Shown here: positions 20,837 through 31,802 of the stretch, piece by piece
How positions within the stretch are numbered: the stretch's first letter is position 1
How the letters are laid out: every line of letters begins with the position of its first letter
DNA from: Podocnemis expansa
Taxonomy: Eukaryota > Chordata > Testudines > Podocnemididae
Direction of reading: 5' to 3'
DNA length: 64,000 nucleotides
Assembly (NCBI GenBank): GCA_007922195.1
Contig: ML681996.1
Coordinates: 18,056,135-18,120,134 of the forward strand
Notes under the pieces: generated by a model
The model's database searches: none
Told to the model about the DNA's origin: nothing
Seen by the model: the letters and a program-made list of their open reading frames with translations, nothing else
Program-made: the position numbers and the translations under genes

Positions 20837-21240
20837 AGGGCATAGACTCAAAGACCCCACGATCAGAAGGGACCAATACGATCATCTAGTCTGACTCTCT
20901 GCACAGTGCAGGCCAAAAAACCCGACCACCCATTGCTGATTTAAAAACTTCAAAATTCAGAGAATCTACCAGCAAGTGAGCCATGTCCCATGCTACAAAG
21001 GAAGGCAAAACCAACCAACCAACCAACCAACCAACCAACCAAACAAACAAACAAAAACTCCTGAGCTCTAGCCAATGTACTCAGGGAGAAAATTCCCTCC
21101 CAGACCTAGATATGGCAATCAGTTAAACCCTGAGCACGTGGCCAAGTCTCAACAGCCAGTCACGCAAGAAAGAATCCTCTGTAATAACATAGAACTCACC
21201 GCATCCAACCTTCCTACTGATGTCACTGGCATATTCACCA
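20837..21240 (-). mobile_element. CR1 LINE 3' UTR, minus strand
   Basis: The sequence begins with the CR1 tail read backwards (ATAGACTCAAAGACC, AGAAGGGACCA, ATCATCTAGTCTGAC) and continues through GGAAGGCAAAA and GGGAGAAAATTCCCTCCCAG to GTTAAACCCTGAGCACGTGG. These are the reverse complement of blocks in the plus-strand copies at 7395-8035 and 40980-41407. Only noncoding 3' sequence is present. Confidence 0.85.
21010..21056 (+). repeat. (CCAA)n/(AAAC)n microsatellite
   Basis: Eight or so tandem CCAA units turn into CAAA units. It lies within the CR1 3' UTR at 20837-21240, where related copies have only an A/C-rich word, so it expanded after insertion. Confidence 0.95.
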
Positions 21241-23246
21241 CCAGTAGTCAAAATTCAGGCAATTGCCAACCTGAACCATCCCATCATCATCTGGCGTAGT
21301 GGTCAGAGGATGGGACTGGCTACACTGGCAGCCACTCTGTCCCCACCAGGGGATGGGGAGAGGTTGGCACTCAGATGTGGGCCAGCATTGTGGGTCAGCA
21401 TACTGCAGCAGCACTAATGGAGTTGTGACGGAGTGTGTCTCTGGATCAGGAACTGGGACTAGCTTAATTTGGGTATGGGGCAGACGGGTGCTGTAGTGCA
21501 CCACAAGATGGTGGTGCTCTGGTTCAGCGGGGCAGCCCCTACAAGTTGACTTAAGGCAGGGGCTTTTGGGTCTGCAGCCCAGTCCATGGGCTAAGAGGGG
21601 TCACACCACCCTGTTTAAATAAATTCAGTGCTGCCGGCTCAGAGTACCACCAAGCTGCCAGCCCACACTATGCTAGAGCACCAGCCTTCCTCATCCCTGG
21701 GCTGAATGGTTCTAGCCCATCTCTTACTGAGTTCCTGCATGCTGCTCTGTCCTGTGTGCCAAGACCCACCATGGTACCCCAAAATGCCAGTCTGCCCCCT
21801 AGTGCCAGCCCCATGCTGCTCTGCTCCCCTGCTGGGTATGGAGTGTCTGCCAGAGTGGCCAGCCACCCACTACCCCATTTTTTTCGGGGGATAGAATGGC
21901 AGTTGAAGTGATCAGCCCTTTCCAGCACCTCATTAGGCATTGAGTGTCTTCTTCTGACCCAACCTCGGAGAGGGTGTTAACAGTGCAGCGGAAGCTGGGA
22001 GGTGGGGGGGGAAGCAGGGCCAGCTCAGGACACTCTCTGATAAAGCCAGGGCATGGGTCAGTGCCCAACAACACCACTGCTAACTATCTCTTGCTACCAT
22101 GCTTTCTACCAGGTTACCAGAATCCAAAAAAATTTATTTTGTCATTTATATATATGTGTTTTAGATTAAATGACTGCCCTCCTGGCAGAGGAAACTTGTA
22201 GAAATTTTTGTATTACTTACTTTCTTTTAACATGCTTTTGACCCATTTACAACACCTGGGATCAGACTCACACATAAACCTGGTGCTTGATGTTAGTCAC
22301 AGTCCCAGTAATTTTTAAACTTTTGTCTTGCCAGTGCAATGGACATGCATCATGTGTGGAAATAAAACAGTGTGTTTAATCATACCTCTATGTTTTGCTG
22401 TTATATCCAATGACAAAGGAGGAGCTTGCAGCCTCATCCTCAAGTACAAAATGAAATCTACAGTGCATTTTATGGTAATAACTCAGGGTGATGCTGATGC
22501 TAATGTTTGGTTTGATTCAGGCTTCTGCACATAAAGTATCCTACAGAAGTATAAAATCTAAGAACTGTAGCTCTTCTTAGCTTACCTCAGGAAAGAGTCA
22601 TGCTAATCAGCCAGTAATGGGTAGCCAGTTGCTGCAGATAAAATGCACCAAAATCCTTTGATCATGCTTAGTAGGACAGTCAGGAACTAAGACATTTCTG
22701 AGTCAATTAATGTAGAAATAGGAGCCTTTGCATCCATAAGTATGCAGGCAGAAGTAGAGTTTATAAAATGTATAATACAGCCTTTTGTAGCAATTCCTGA
22801 AGCAACTCCTCTTTACCCTTTTGGAAAATGAAGGAGACACCGTTCTTCCTTCAGACCCCTTGCCATATGGTGTTACTTGGCTGTGACTCAGATTAAATAG
22901 AAAGGAAACTCATTTCTCACAGAAATGGAAAGGCCTTAACTCAATTTCTCTTTTATTCCTTATTCTCAGCTCATAGGACTAAGGGAACCTTAAGTCATAA
23001 TGAAATTATCGTAGCTTCTTCTGACCTTATTTGAGTGCAATAGGACCAGTAACTAGTTTCAGACCATGCCTGCATTTAGTCAGGTTGGCTCCTTTGAAGA
23101 TGAACAACTGTAAAAGTGAGCAGTGAGTCAGAAATGAGGTAATGTGGGTGTGACAGAGGGTTCATAATTCACAGCCAAAGAAAAAAATGGTGGTCTGACA
23201 AAGCATATCTGTGCTTAGTCACTGAAAAATGACTGGTAATCATTAA
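21241..23246. other. Unassigned stretch, GC-richer first half
   Basis: Around 21293-21320 a TGGCGTAGTGGTCAGAGG word resembles a pol III A box, but no B box follows, so a tRNA-derived SINE is only a guess. The GC-rich part 21500-22060 may be another non-autonomous DNA element (left end CAGGGGCTTTTGGG at 21557); no inverted partner was found. The remainder is AT-rich and featureless. Confidence 0.3.
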
Positions 23247-23625
23247 GGCTATGTCTACACTATCAAATTAGTTTGAATTAAGGAGCCTGAATTCTAACTA
23301 ATTTGAACCCTGGCTACAAAAGGCTTAGTTTGAACTAGTTAGTTCAGCCGGTTAGTTCGAACTAACTGCTTAGTTCAAACTAATTTACATATTTAGTATG
23401 AACTAGTTCAATGTAAACATGCTAGTCTGAACTAAATAAGATCAAATTAGTGGTTAGTTCAAACTAAGCACAGATTTTTAGTTTGAACTAAAAGCATGGG
23501 TAGTTCAAACTAAAAATTAGTTCAAACTAAAAAGAATGTGCTTATTTCGAACTAACTTTCAAACTACTTAGTTTGGACTAGTCAAGTTCACACTCCACAC
23601 TAATATTTAAGGTATAGACATAGCC
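23247..23625. mobile_element. Harbinger-type MITE, TSD TAA
   Basis: Ends GGCTATGTCTACACT and GGTATAGACATAGCC are inverted repeats; TAA lies on each side (23244-23246 and 23626-23628). The interior is made of GTTTGAACTA/TAGTTCAAAC words in both directions. TAA duplication and terminus fit PIF/Harbinger. The right TAA is shared with the next element. Confidence 0.9.
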
Positions 23626-23628
23626 TAA

Positions 23629-24492
23629 GGGTATGGCCACACACACTTCTTATTTCGAAACAACAGAGGTTGTTTCGAAATAAGAAGTGCCATGGCCACA
23701 CGACGCATGGCCATTTTGAAACAAGCAAACAGCTTGTTTCGAAATGGCCGTGCTCCTACCGAAACAACTAAAACCTCGTTTTGTTTCGAAACAGGGTTGT
23801 TTCGAAACAGAGGTTTCAAAACAGCCCTGTTTGGACATGTTGTTTTGGAACAAAGTGTTCCGAGACAACATGTGCCCCTCCTCCCAGGGTGCTTAGCACC
23901 CTGGGAGGAAGGGCTGACCCCTCAGCACCCTGGCCAGGGTGCTGAGGGGTGTCCATGGGCTGGGGGGAGGGACGCGGGGCTGTGCCGCACACCGCCGGTG
24001 CCTGCAGGGGACTGCAGGCACCAGCGGAGTGCCGTGTAGCCCCGCGCCTCACCTGGCCGGTGCCTGCAGCCCCCTGCATGCACCCGCCAGTAGAGGGGCA
24101 GAGGGGCAGAGGGGTGCCTCACCCAGGGGGGCTTTAAAGGCCCCAGTGCCCCCAAACCTGGGGGCGCGGCCCCGGAGCGTGGCTGGAGCCCGCGGCTGCT
24201 GGGGCCGGAGTAAACGCCGGCCGGAGTCCCTGGCATGACGCTTCTGCTGGGGGCGTGTCCGGGGGGGGCCCCGGACACACCCCCCGGCAAGAGCGTCATG
24301 CCCCGGACTCTGCAATTCCCTCCCCAGGCGGAATAGCATGTCCACACTGTGGACATGTTATTTCGTTGCCTTACTTCGAGGACAAAGTTTTTTGTCCTCA
24401 AAATAAGGTGTTTTGAAATAAAGAGTTATTTCGAAACAGCTTGTTTCAAAACCTCTTGTTTCGAAACAAGCCCTCCCTGTGTGAACATAGCC
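23629..24492. mobile_element. Harbinger-type MITE with GC-rich core, TSD TAA
   Basis: Ends GGGTATGGCCACAC and GTGTGAACATAGCC are inverted repeats, flanked by TAA at 23626-23628 and 24493-24495. The arms are TTTCGAAACAA words; the core 23880-24320 is GC-rich and contains a second inverted structure (GGGTGCTTAGCACCCTGGGA region and CCCCGGACACACCCCCCGG). Long open frames in the core are compositional. It abuts the previous MITE with one TAA between them. Confidence 0.85.
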
Positions 24493-24619
24493 TAAGAGTT
24501 TTCTTTCTGTAAGTGCTCCATATTAAGAAGATAGAAAATGAAACTTATGGTACCAACCCTTTCAAAACCTAGTTTGGATGCAGGGGCAAAATAGAGTACT
24601 TTGTGGGTTGAGTCTTGCC

Positions 24620-24671
24620 AAACGGGCAGCCGTGTTAGTCTAGTAAAGTGAAAAAAAGCGAGGAGTCCTTT
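24620..24671 (-). repeat. PLE 3' tail tip
   Basis: The stretch CGGGCAGCCGTGTTAGTCTA followed by AGTAAAGTG and GAGGAGTCC is the reverse complement of the last 50 bases of the PLE tail (GGACTCCT...ACTAGACTAACACGGCT). Confidence 0.65.
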
Positions 24672-25423
24672 TTCTGTGGGTTGGGTAATCTAGTGGCTAG
24701 TGAACACACTTCCCATAGCAGGATGCTGGAAGGAGAACCTTGAACCATCAACTCTACTGGGCTCTGACTCAGACATCTAAGAGGGACACCAGCATTTGGC
24801 CTATGAAGGAGGTCCTTTGGGTTATGGTACCTGGGTTCCTTCCTACCACTGCTTTCCTTCAGCTCCTGGTCTCAGAGAAGATGAAAAGAAAATGAAATTA
24901 AGCCAAACTATCAGACCCAACCAGGCTCATCATATAGTCCTTTTCTTTCAGGGAGACTCCACCACTATCTTCGTCCCTCTGTCATAATTTAAGACAGATT
25001 GCTCCCTTTCCAGTTCTGTCTCCAGCAAGAGCAAGCCCTGCAGGGCTAGAGGGGCAGGATCACCTGTCCTTAACCCCTTCCAGCCCAGTGTATGGTTTGC
25101 ATATCCTTTTCAAGAGGAAATGAGGTGGATTGGGTTGGAGGGCTTGATAAGGTGAGGGAAGAAAATAATCACATCTCTCTACTTTGACACCATTGTAGGT
25201 TAATATGCTGCACAGTGTGAGCCAAGTGTGGTCAGAAAGTAGATTGTTTTCAAGGAATATCTCGTCATGACTTTTTGTGTTGTCAGAATAATTTCATGCT
25301 GACAACTGCAAGGAGATAAGGAACTCAAACTCTAGGGAAAGATGGTGAAAGGAAAGACTATCTGGGATAAATATTACATTCCTCGTTTAGTTCAAGGGAC
25401 GGGGACAATGATGTCCTGTCCCA
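24672..25423. other. Unassigned, weak tRNA-like SINE trace
   Basis: Near 24690-24790 a TAATCTAGTGGCTAGTGAAC word resembles the A box of tRNA-derived SINEs of turtles, followed by a region where a B box would be expected but is not clear. Nothing else is recognised. Confidence 0.3.
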
Positions 25424-25456
25424 GGGAATGTCTACACTGGAGCCTTAGGTCAACTT

Positions 25457-26377
25457 ACCATAAATGCTCAGGTATAAATCAAATCAAATCAAATCATAGG
25501 GCTGGAAGGGACCTCATGAGATCATCTGTGCATAAGCTGACCCCCAGTTCTGAGCCCAAAAAGGGGCAAAATGGGTGACCCATGTATAAGCAGAGGCCCC
25601 CTTTTGGTCTTGGTCCCTAACCCCCCCACCCAGTGCTGCTGACTTCCCCTGGAGTTCCTGACACCATCCCTAACCCCCAAACCCCTGCTGCAGCATTTCC
25701 CTTGTCCCCTTCCTCTCTTCACTCCTCACTCCTGCCCCACCTGCTCTGTCCATGCCTCACTCCGGCCCCCCTGCTCTCTCCTCCTGCTTCCCCCCTGCTA
25801 TGTCCATTCCTCACTGCTGCCCCCCTGCTCTCTCCATTCCTCACTGCTGCCCGTCACTCACTTCTCTGTTCCTTGCTGTTGTTCCCCTGTTCCCCAACTC
25901 CCTTTCACCATCACTCCTCAGCCCTTGCTGCTGCTCTTCCCAGTCTGTCAGGCACGCCCCCCCCCACAAATCCACAGGCCCTGTTGACACTTCCCTGGGC
26001 TCCCCAATCCCCTCCCGAGCTCCCGCACACTGCTTCTGCTTTCCCCAGACTCCCTGACACACACCCCCAAACCCAGGCCCTGCTGCTGTTTCCCTGGCCT
26101 CCCTGAACCCTCCCCCAATGCCCAGGCTGACCATCCCCAGGGCCTCCTTACCTGGCAACTGCAGACGCTGGGGTCCCCTCCTTACTCTAGCCCCAGCCCA
26201 GCCCAACTGCCTAAGATGGCTGCTTCAGCTACACTGGGGCTCCAGCCTGCAGCATGGTCAGCAAAACTGCTGGGCTGGGGCTGTCTACCGTGTTCACCCA
26301 TGTATAAGCAGAGTGCCTGTTTTGAAGCCAATTTTCAGGCACAAAAATTTCAGCTTATACGCGAGTATATATAGTAA
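25457..26377. mobile_element. Nested DNA element with GTATAAG-type ends
   Basis: Left end ACCATAAATGCTCAGGTATA and the inverted right end ACTATATATACTCGCGTATA match at about 16 of 22 positions; GCTTATAC..GCGAGTATATATAG is typical of a dispersed vertebrate repeat whose superfamily I cannot name. Sub-terminal words CCCATGTATAAGCAGAG occur in direct orientation near both ends (25580 and 26300). At 25478-25530 an (AAATC)n run joins a minus-strand CR1 tail (GGGCTGGAAGGGACCTCATG), itself an insertion. The C-rich core has only compositional open frames. Confidence 0.5.
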
Positions 26378-27097
26378 TTTGCCTTAAGTTGACCTATGGT
26401 ACTCCCTGGCCCCATTCAGAACTTAATAACTCTTGCCCTAAAAGTTGACTTAACTGTTAAGTCAACTTTTGAGGGCAGGAAGGGGCCCAGGCTCTACCAC
26501 CTGCCCCACCTCAGCTCCAGATCCAGCTTCGGGAGCCACAGTCTAGACAGAACCACCAGTGGCAAGGGACTGAGAGCCCAATCCAGCACCCAGCCCCTTG
26601 CTGCAGACAACAGGGACTGGGAGCTGGCTCCTATCACCAGCAGCAAGGGTCTGGGAAACCAATATGAGTTGCAGCCTTCTGCCACCAGGGAGACAGCCCA
26701 GTGACCTAGCCTGGTCAATTTCACAGTCTACTCCTGAGGTCAGAAGCGGCCTCTGAAATTAACCAGGCTGCCAAGCCACCTGCCACCTGTGGCAATGGTC
26801 TGGGCATTGAATCAGACTCCTGGCCCCTTGCTGCTGGTGGCAGGAGCTATTCCCTACCCCCACTGCCTGTAGTAAGGGACTCAGAGGTGCATTGGGCTCC
26901 CAGACCCTTGCCGTCAGTGGCAGGAGCTAGCTACCAGCCTCTTGCTGCTAGCGTCAGGGGGCTGCAAGCTGGCTTGGGCTACCAGCTGCTTGCTGCGTGT
27001 GGCAGGATCTTGATTGGGACGTTGGGGCAGATTGGGGTCCTGGAGCTGGATCATCCCCCAGGACAGGGCATGGTGTGGGGCCTGAGCCCGGGCCCAG

Positions 27098-27293
27098 GGC
27101 ATGTCTACAACTGTTTCAAAACAACATGTCAAAATGGCCTTATTTCAAAACAACCATTTCAAAATAACAGCTGTTTTGATAGCAGGCTTTCCCTTAATTC
27201 GAATTAACTTATTTTGAAATAAGGACTTTATTTTGAAACAACTCATTTTGAAATAACTTATTTCAAAATAACAATGTATGTGTGGACATAGCC
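27098..27293. mobile_element. Nested Harbinger-type MITE
   Basis: Ends GGCATGTCTACAAC and GTGTGGACATAGCC are inverted repeats, with CAG left and CAA right. The interior is TTTCAAAACAA/TTATTTTGAAATAA words like those in the elements at 23629 and 49059. Confidence 0.75.
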
Positions 27294-27357
27294 CAAGTCA
27301 ACTTAAGGTCAACCTTGTTAAGTCAACTTAAAGTAGCCCTCCATTGTAAACATATCC

Positions 27358-27884
27358 GTAGTAAACTGTGTTGCCCTTATGCTGCAGTGAACAAACAAAA
27401 TGGGAAAAGCCAAAACACTGAGGAGATAGGAGTTGGCAGATGACCATGGGGCTGGTAGGTAATTATGCTGTATATAAATCTGAAGTTGTAGCCTTGTTTT
27501 TCACTCCTAGAATCTCAACAGAGGCAAAACAATGTGAGAAAACACAGCACTGTAATCAACCTGACATCTGTGTCAATAGATTATGGTACTCTACAAGTTT
27601 CTGGGCAGACTCATCATAATATTTGCATTTTGGCTTTCTGTAGTCAGTAAATATTATTCTTTACTTAAGTACTCAAGAAGGGAAGTATACAATATAAAGG
27701 AATCAAAGCAGGAAGAGTTAAGAAAAACCTATGAAGTCATTCTGTGCATCTCCCTACCATTGCTGGTTTGTGTCCTAGTATTTTTCCAATGTTGCTTTTA
27801 AAACACCACAGAAATGGGAATGTCCAATACCCTGATGGGAAATTACCCTACAATTGAATGCAATGCAATACAGTGCAATGCAAT
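27358..27884. other. Unassigned; one weak exon-like segment
   Basis: A strong acceptor (GCCTTGTTTTTCACTCCTAG) precedes 27511; one frame is open to a poor donor at 27585 (TATG|GTACTC), giving a Cys-containing peptide (AKQCEKTQHCNQPDICVNR). Phase does not connect to the neighbouring candidates, so I treat it as probable chance. Confidence 0.2.
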
Positions 27885-28925
27885 GTATGTGAGGGTGCTG
27901 AGGGAGTTGGCTTATGTGACTGCCAAGCCATTGGCTATTATCTCTGAAAGCTTGTGGTGACTAGGGCAGGAGGCAGATGATTTGAAAAAAGGCAGATATA
28001 ATGCCTATCTTCAAAAAGGATAGAATGAGGATCCAGGGAATTACAGACTAATCAGCATCACCTCAGACACTGGAGAGATCATGGGGTAAGTCCTTAGGGA
28101 ATCCATTTTGAGGCATTTTAAAGAGAGGAAGGTGATCAGGAATGGTATGGATTCCCCAAGGACAAGTCATGTATCACCAACCTGTTTGCCTTCTATGATG
28201 AGATGATTCTTATGAAGAAGTTAAAGAAGTATGGGTTGGATGGATGAATGGACCGTAAGGTTAATGGAGAGTTGGCTAGATCATTGGACTCCTGGGGAGT
28301 GATCAGTAACTTGATGTTTATTTGGCAACCAGTAACAAGTAGAGTGTTTCAGGGGTCTGTGCTGGGAAGTAGTTGTATTCAACATCTTCATTAATGTCCT
28401 AGAGCATGTTTGTGGATACACTATGCTGTGTGGAGTGATCTTTAGCGTAGCAGTAGGATACAAAGTGACTTAGACAAATCTGAGGATTGGCCACCAAAAA
28501 TTGGATGAGATTCAACAGGGACAAGTGCAGCATCCTGCATTTCAAACAGAAGAATCTTATGCACTGCCACAGACTGGAGACTGACAGAAAAAGACATGGG
28601 GGTTACAGTGGACAAGAAGCTAGATATGAGTCAACAGTGCGCCCTTGTATTCAAGAAAGCTAACTGTATAATGAGCCACAATAATAGAAGTATTTGCTAG
28701 CTGATAAAAAGAAGTGACTATTCCCCTCTATTTAGCTCTGGTGGGGCCACAGTTGAAGTAGTGTGTCTAGTTTTAGGCCCCGCCCCCATTAGAGAAAAAT
28801 GTGGACATATTGGAAAGAGTCCAAGGTAGAGCAACACAAATGATTAAGAGTCTGCAGCATGGGATTTATGAGGAGATTCTGAGGAACTAAGCTTGTTAAT
28901 GTAGCAGAAGAGAAGTAGGAAGAGG
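27885..28925 (+). mobile_element. CR1 LINE ORF2 fragment (RT region)
   Basis: In broken frames the plus strand shows the CR1 reverse-transcriptase order: a PLAIIS.SL block (27930), DPGNYRLISI (28040), a VSPRTSHVSPTCLPSMM-like region, QGSVLGS (28350), and the C-terminal LIKRSDYSPLFSSGGATVEV and ERVQGRATQMIKSLQH blocks (28700-28860). Numerous stops and indels indicate great age. Both ends are truncated: no endonuclease and no 3' UTR. Confidence 0.8.
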
Positions 28926-29290
28926 GATCTGCCCTGATTAGGCATCAGATGGGGTATTGGGTTGTGACAGTTTTCTCCCTAAATATTGTCTGATGTGCTG
29001 CTGTAACCTCTGAGATCTCCACTCCTGAATGCTGATTCACCCTACTTTCCCAGGTGAACAGTCACTTCTGAGTCAGTTCACTCCAGCCTCCTGTGTGTAA
29101 CAGGTCCCAAGCAGTGGCTCTGTGCTCTCTGGCTTCTCAAGCAATGGTCCTCAAGTGAGCACCACCAGCCCCATTACCACAGTGGGAAGTTCTTTCTTAT
29201 AGGGATTGCAACCCACTCCCAATCACTACAGTCTCAAATCTATCAATTTAACACTGAAATGAGTCATGCCCAGCCTCCCTCCCTCATATC
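28926..29290. other. Unassigned stretch left of the hAT element
   Basis: C/T-rich sequence of unknown class that seems to continue after the hAT element (30137-30670), since the flank there is similar in composition. It may be an old LTR, but no edges were found. Confidence 0.25.
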
Positions 29291-29298
29291 CTCTAAAG

Positions 29299-30128
29299 CA
29301 GAGGTGTCAAACACTTGCAATCTGGGTGCAACATTGGAGGGCAGGACACCTGTCTTGGGCCATGTGTCTGCATGGACTCCCCAGCCATTTCCCCTGCTAT
29401 GTCCAGAGTGCCATGGGGCTCCCCTTTCCCCTCCCCAAACCTGCAGGCTCTGCAATACCTTCCCTTTTCCCTGCCCTGTGGGTTCCCCTCTGCAGTGTTG
29501 GCTCCCGACCCCCATTGTCCTATTATGCGGGTCCCGGAATCCCCTTCCCCTGCTTGGCTGCTCCCAGACCCCCCCCCACCTGGTCAGCTCCAGACCTTCC
29601 TTCCCCTTCCCTTTCCAATTCCCCTACCACATGGTGGAAGGCAATCACTCTCAGTCATAGCCACAGGGTAGACTGGGCTCCTGTATCCCCCCACCCACTC
29701 ACTGTCAGTCATTCAGCATGGTGGCCTTTGATTGGCTTGTTCCCATGTGGGCCCCAACCACTTTTTTTTTTTAATTTGTGATTCATTCAATGTTCAGTCA
29801 ACCAAATTAGCATGCTACTGACTGACTGATTGACAGTGAACAGGTGGGGTAGAGGTTGGTGCAGTTGCTCTCCTGAAGCCTGGGCCAGCCTGCTCTGACT
29901 GAGACGCTGATTGGTTGGCAGAACACAACAGAGCTGAGCTGGGAGTGGCTGAAGCACTTTCTTTGTTCTATTCTGCTCTCATTCACTCATATGATCAGAG
30001 TGACAACTGCGCTGAGCCCTGGTCTGCTGGGGGAATCTTGTTTTTATTGTTTGCTGCTGCTGTAAAGAGCTCCCACCCACAGCCCGGGCAACAGCTCTGG
30101 GGCCTGGTCACTGCCATTGACACCCCTG
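29299..30128. mobile_element. hAT-type element, CAGGGGTGTCAAAC ends
   Basis: Left end CAGAGGTGTCAAAC and right end ATTGACACCCCTG are inverted repeats. Flanking octamers CTCTAAAG (29291-29298) and CTTCAAAG (30129-30136) match at six of eight positions. It shares ends and interior words (GGAGGGCAGGACACCTG, CTGGTC...GCC) with the copy at 60875. The 830-bp interior is GC-rich; overlapping open frames on both strands have no recognisable domain. Confidence 0.82.
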
Positions 30129-30136
30129 CTTCAAAG

Positions 30137-30829
30137 TTGACGCAGCTTTAGATAAAACAAATACTATTTTATTGATTAGCGTATGATTTTAAGTGAGTAT
30201 ATATCAACTCAGTGCACAATCATTCTAATACAGTGGCTAGTGGTTGCCATGAGAAATTAAAAGATAAAACACAACTGCTACCCTAGAACACTGCTAGAAA
30301 TATGCTCATCTCACCCTGAAAATCTGGCTGTGATGCTTTGCAGCTGTCTCTGCCTCTTCCCAGACAAGACCCAATTCTTCCTGTAGATGTTTCAAGATGG
30401 AGTGTCCCAGGCAAAAAGTCTCAAGCTGTTCAAAGTAACTCTTTTTGCTTGCAGATCTCTTCAACCTCTCCCCCCAGTTTTCAGAGCAGAGGTGATCTTT
30501 TGTCCCATTTAGCCAGGGACCTCAATTTGCATAGTCTTTGTTACTACCTCCTGATACTTGCTTGCTCACAGCTTTGGCTGTTTACATGCTTCTGGAAGAA
30601 CATTCTATCTTTTGCTCCCCTGGTGAGCCATGCAAAACATGCTACACATCTGTATACATACATGATGCTGCAGGAAATATGAGACCATAGTGAAAATGAA
30701 GAATAGATTATGAGCATTCACAAAGGAACCTAGCATGGCATAATTGGCATAAAATTATACACTCACAGTACAAAAGTGAACAGGAAAAAATGTATAGAAC
30801 ATAGCCCAGGAGTGTACAGATGTGCATCC
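30137..30829. other. Unassigned stretch right of the hAT element
   Basis: The 114-codon open frame at 30338-30682 shows no domain I recognise and no splice or start context that singles it out. I treat it as non-genic. Confidence 0.25.
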
Positions 30830-31151
30830 CATGACATGTGTTCAGTTCTGGGTACCTCATTTCAGGAAAGATGTGGAAGAAATGGAGAAAGTCCAGAGAA
30901 TAACAACACAGATGATTAAAGGACTGGAGCACTTCTCGTCTGAGGGAAGATTGAAAGAGCTGGGGTGGTTTAGTCTGGAATAGAGAAGACTGAGATGGGA
31001 TATGGTGACAGTTTCTAAGTACCTAAAAGTTTTTTGGAGGGGGAACAAAAAATCATTCTCCTTAACCAAAAATTATAGGACAAGAAACAATGGGTTTAAT
31101 TACAGAATGAGAGGTTTAGGTTGGACATTAGGAAAAAAATATTAATTGCCA
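30830..31151 (+). mobile_element. CR1 LINE ORF2 C-terminal fragment
   Basis: The sequence CAGTTCTGGGTACC, AAGTCCAGAGAATAACAAC, GATTAAAGGACTGGAGCAC, then GGTTTAGTCTGGAATAGAG and TTGGACATTAGGAAA tracks the ORF2 end of the intact-looking copy at 54468-55133. It breaks off inside the ORF, where a Harbinger MITE begins; the missing CR1 3' end was not found beyond it. Confidence 0.8.
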
Positions 31152-31454
31152 GGGTCTACGTTCACACACAGGGGGTTATTTCGATACAAGTTGTTTCGAT
31201 ACAAGTTTTATCAAAATAAGGCATTATTTTGAAATAAGTTAATTTGAATTAACTGTTTGTTAATTCGAATTAAGGAAAAAAAGCTCAAAGCGAAATAGCA
31301 AGTTCAGACAACAGTTATTTCTAAACGACTTACCGTTGTTTCGAAACAACATGTTCGGACGGCATTGTTTCGAAACAATTGTTTCAAAACAACATTGTTT
31401 CGTCCCCACATGGGGTTTAAGTTGTTTCAAAACAACGGTTTGTTGTGTGAACAT
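31152..31454. mobile_element. Harbinger-type MITE, right end truncated
   Basis: The left end GGGTCTACGTTCACACAC and the arms (ATTTCGATACAAG, GTTAATTCGAATTAA, TTTCGAAACAA) match the element at 49059-49462 closely. The right terminus stops at TGTGTGAACAT where PLE sequence begins, so the last few bases and any duplication are lost. Confidence 0.78.
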
Positions 31455-31790
31455 GAAGCAGTTGTGTGGCACTTTAAGACTAACAGATTTATTTTTTGCA
31501 TGAGCTTTCGTGGGAGAAGATCCCACTTCCTCAGATGCTTCGAAGATGGGTGAACTTACAGAAAGGAATGAAACTAAATGCAAGGGGGTGTAAAACATAG
31601 GATCAGGTCATAAAGTAACAGCAAATCAGAGCAGTTTACAGGCTTAAAGAATGGGAAGCCTGAAGTCAAATTACCCTTTGTAATGTGAAAAGAACCCATA
31701 ATCTCGACTGAGTCCTGCTTTCACAGAATTTAGCTTGCATATTAATTCGAGTTCAGCTGTTTCTCTTTGGAGTCTTGATTGTACATTTAT
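31455..31790 (-). mobile_element. PLE 3' part (noncoding tail plus last coding block)
   Basis: Read on the minus strand, this is co-linear with 13310-13640: the AACAGCTGAACT / AATATGCAAGCTAAATTCTG block, then the AGGCTTCCC..TTTAAGCC region, the CCTGATCC.ATGTTTTACACC block, and the hairpin tail (TGGGATCTTCTCCCACGAAA). It starts exactly where the MITE at 31152 stops. Confidence 0.85.
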
Positions 31791-31802
31791 TTGGGGAAAA
31801 CA

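Larger units (their letters stand above)
25424..27357. mobile_element. Composite: Harbinger-like MITE with two nested elements
   Basis: The outer ends (GGGAATGTCTACACTGG and CCATTGTAAACATATCC) are inverted repeats of the family, and the arms carry AAGTTGACTTAA-type words (25448, 26385, 26445, 27300-27335). No 3-bp duplication is clear. A second element interrupts the left arm (25457-26377), and a third lies near the right end (27098-27293). The core 26500-27060 has a GC-rich minisatellite with repeating CCCTTGCTGC..GGCAGGAGCT units. Confidence 0.65.

Noticed and set aside
22328..22534. 68-codon open frame with coding-like peptide
   Set aside because: No splice signals or start context in register, no domain, and its length is within chance for this window.
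23922..24401. 159-codon minus-strand open frame
   Set aside because: Contained in the GC-rich core of a MITE, with equally open frames on the other strand.
25633..26106. 157-codon Pro/Leu/Ser-rich open frame
   Set aside because: Lies in the C-rich core of a nested inverted-repeat element; compositional, with an open frame on the other strand.
27511..27585. Cys-rich exon-like segment with strong acceptor
   Set aside because: Weak donor and a phase that would create TGA when joined to the candidate at 13694-13922.
29266..29781. 171-codon open frame, Pro/Ser-rich
   Set aside because: Begins outside and ends inside a non-autonomous hAT element; the sister copy at 60875 does not keep the frame.
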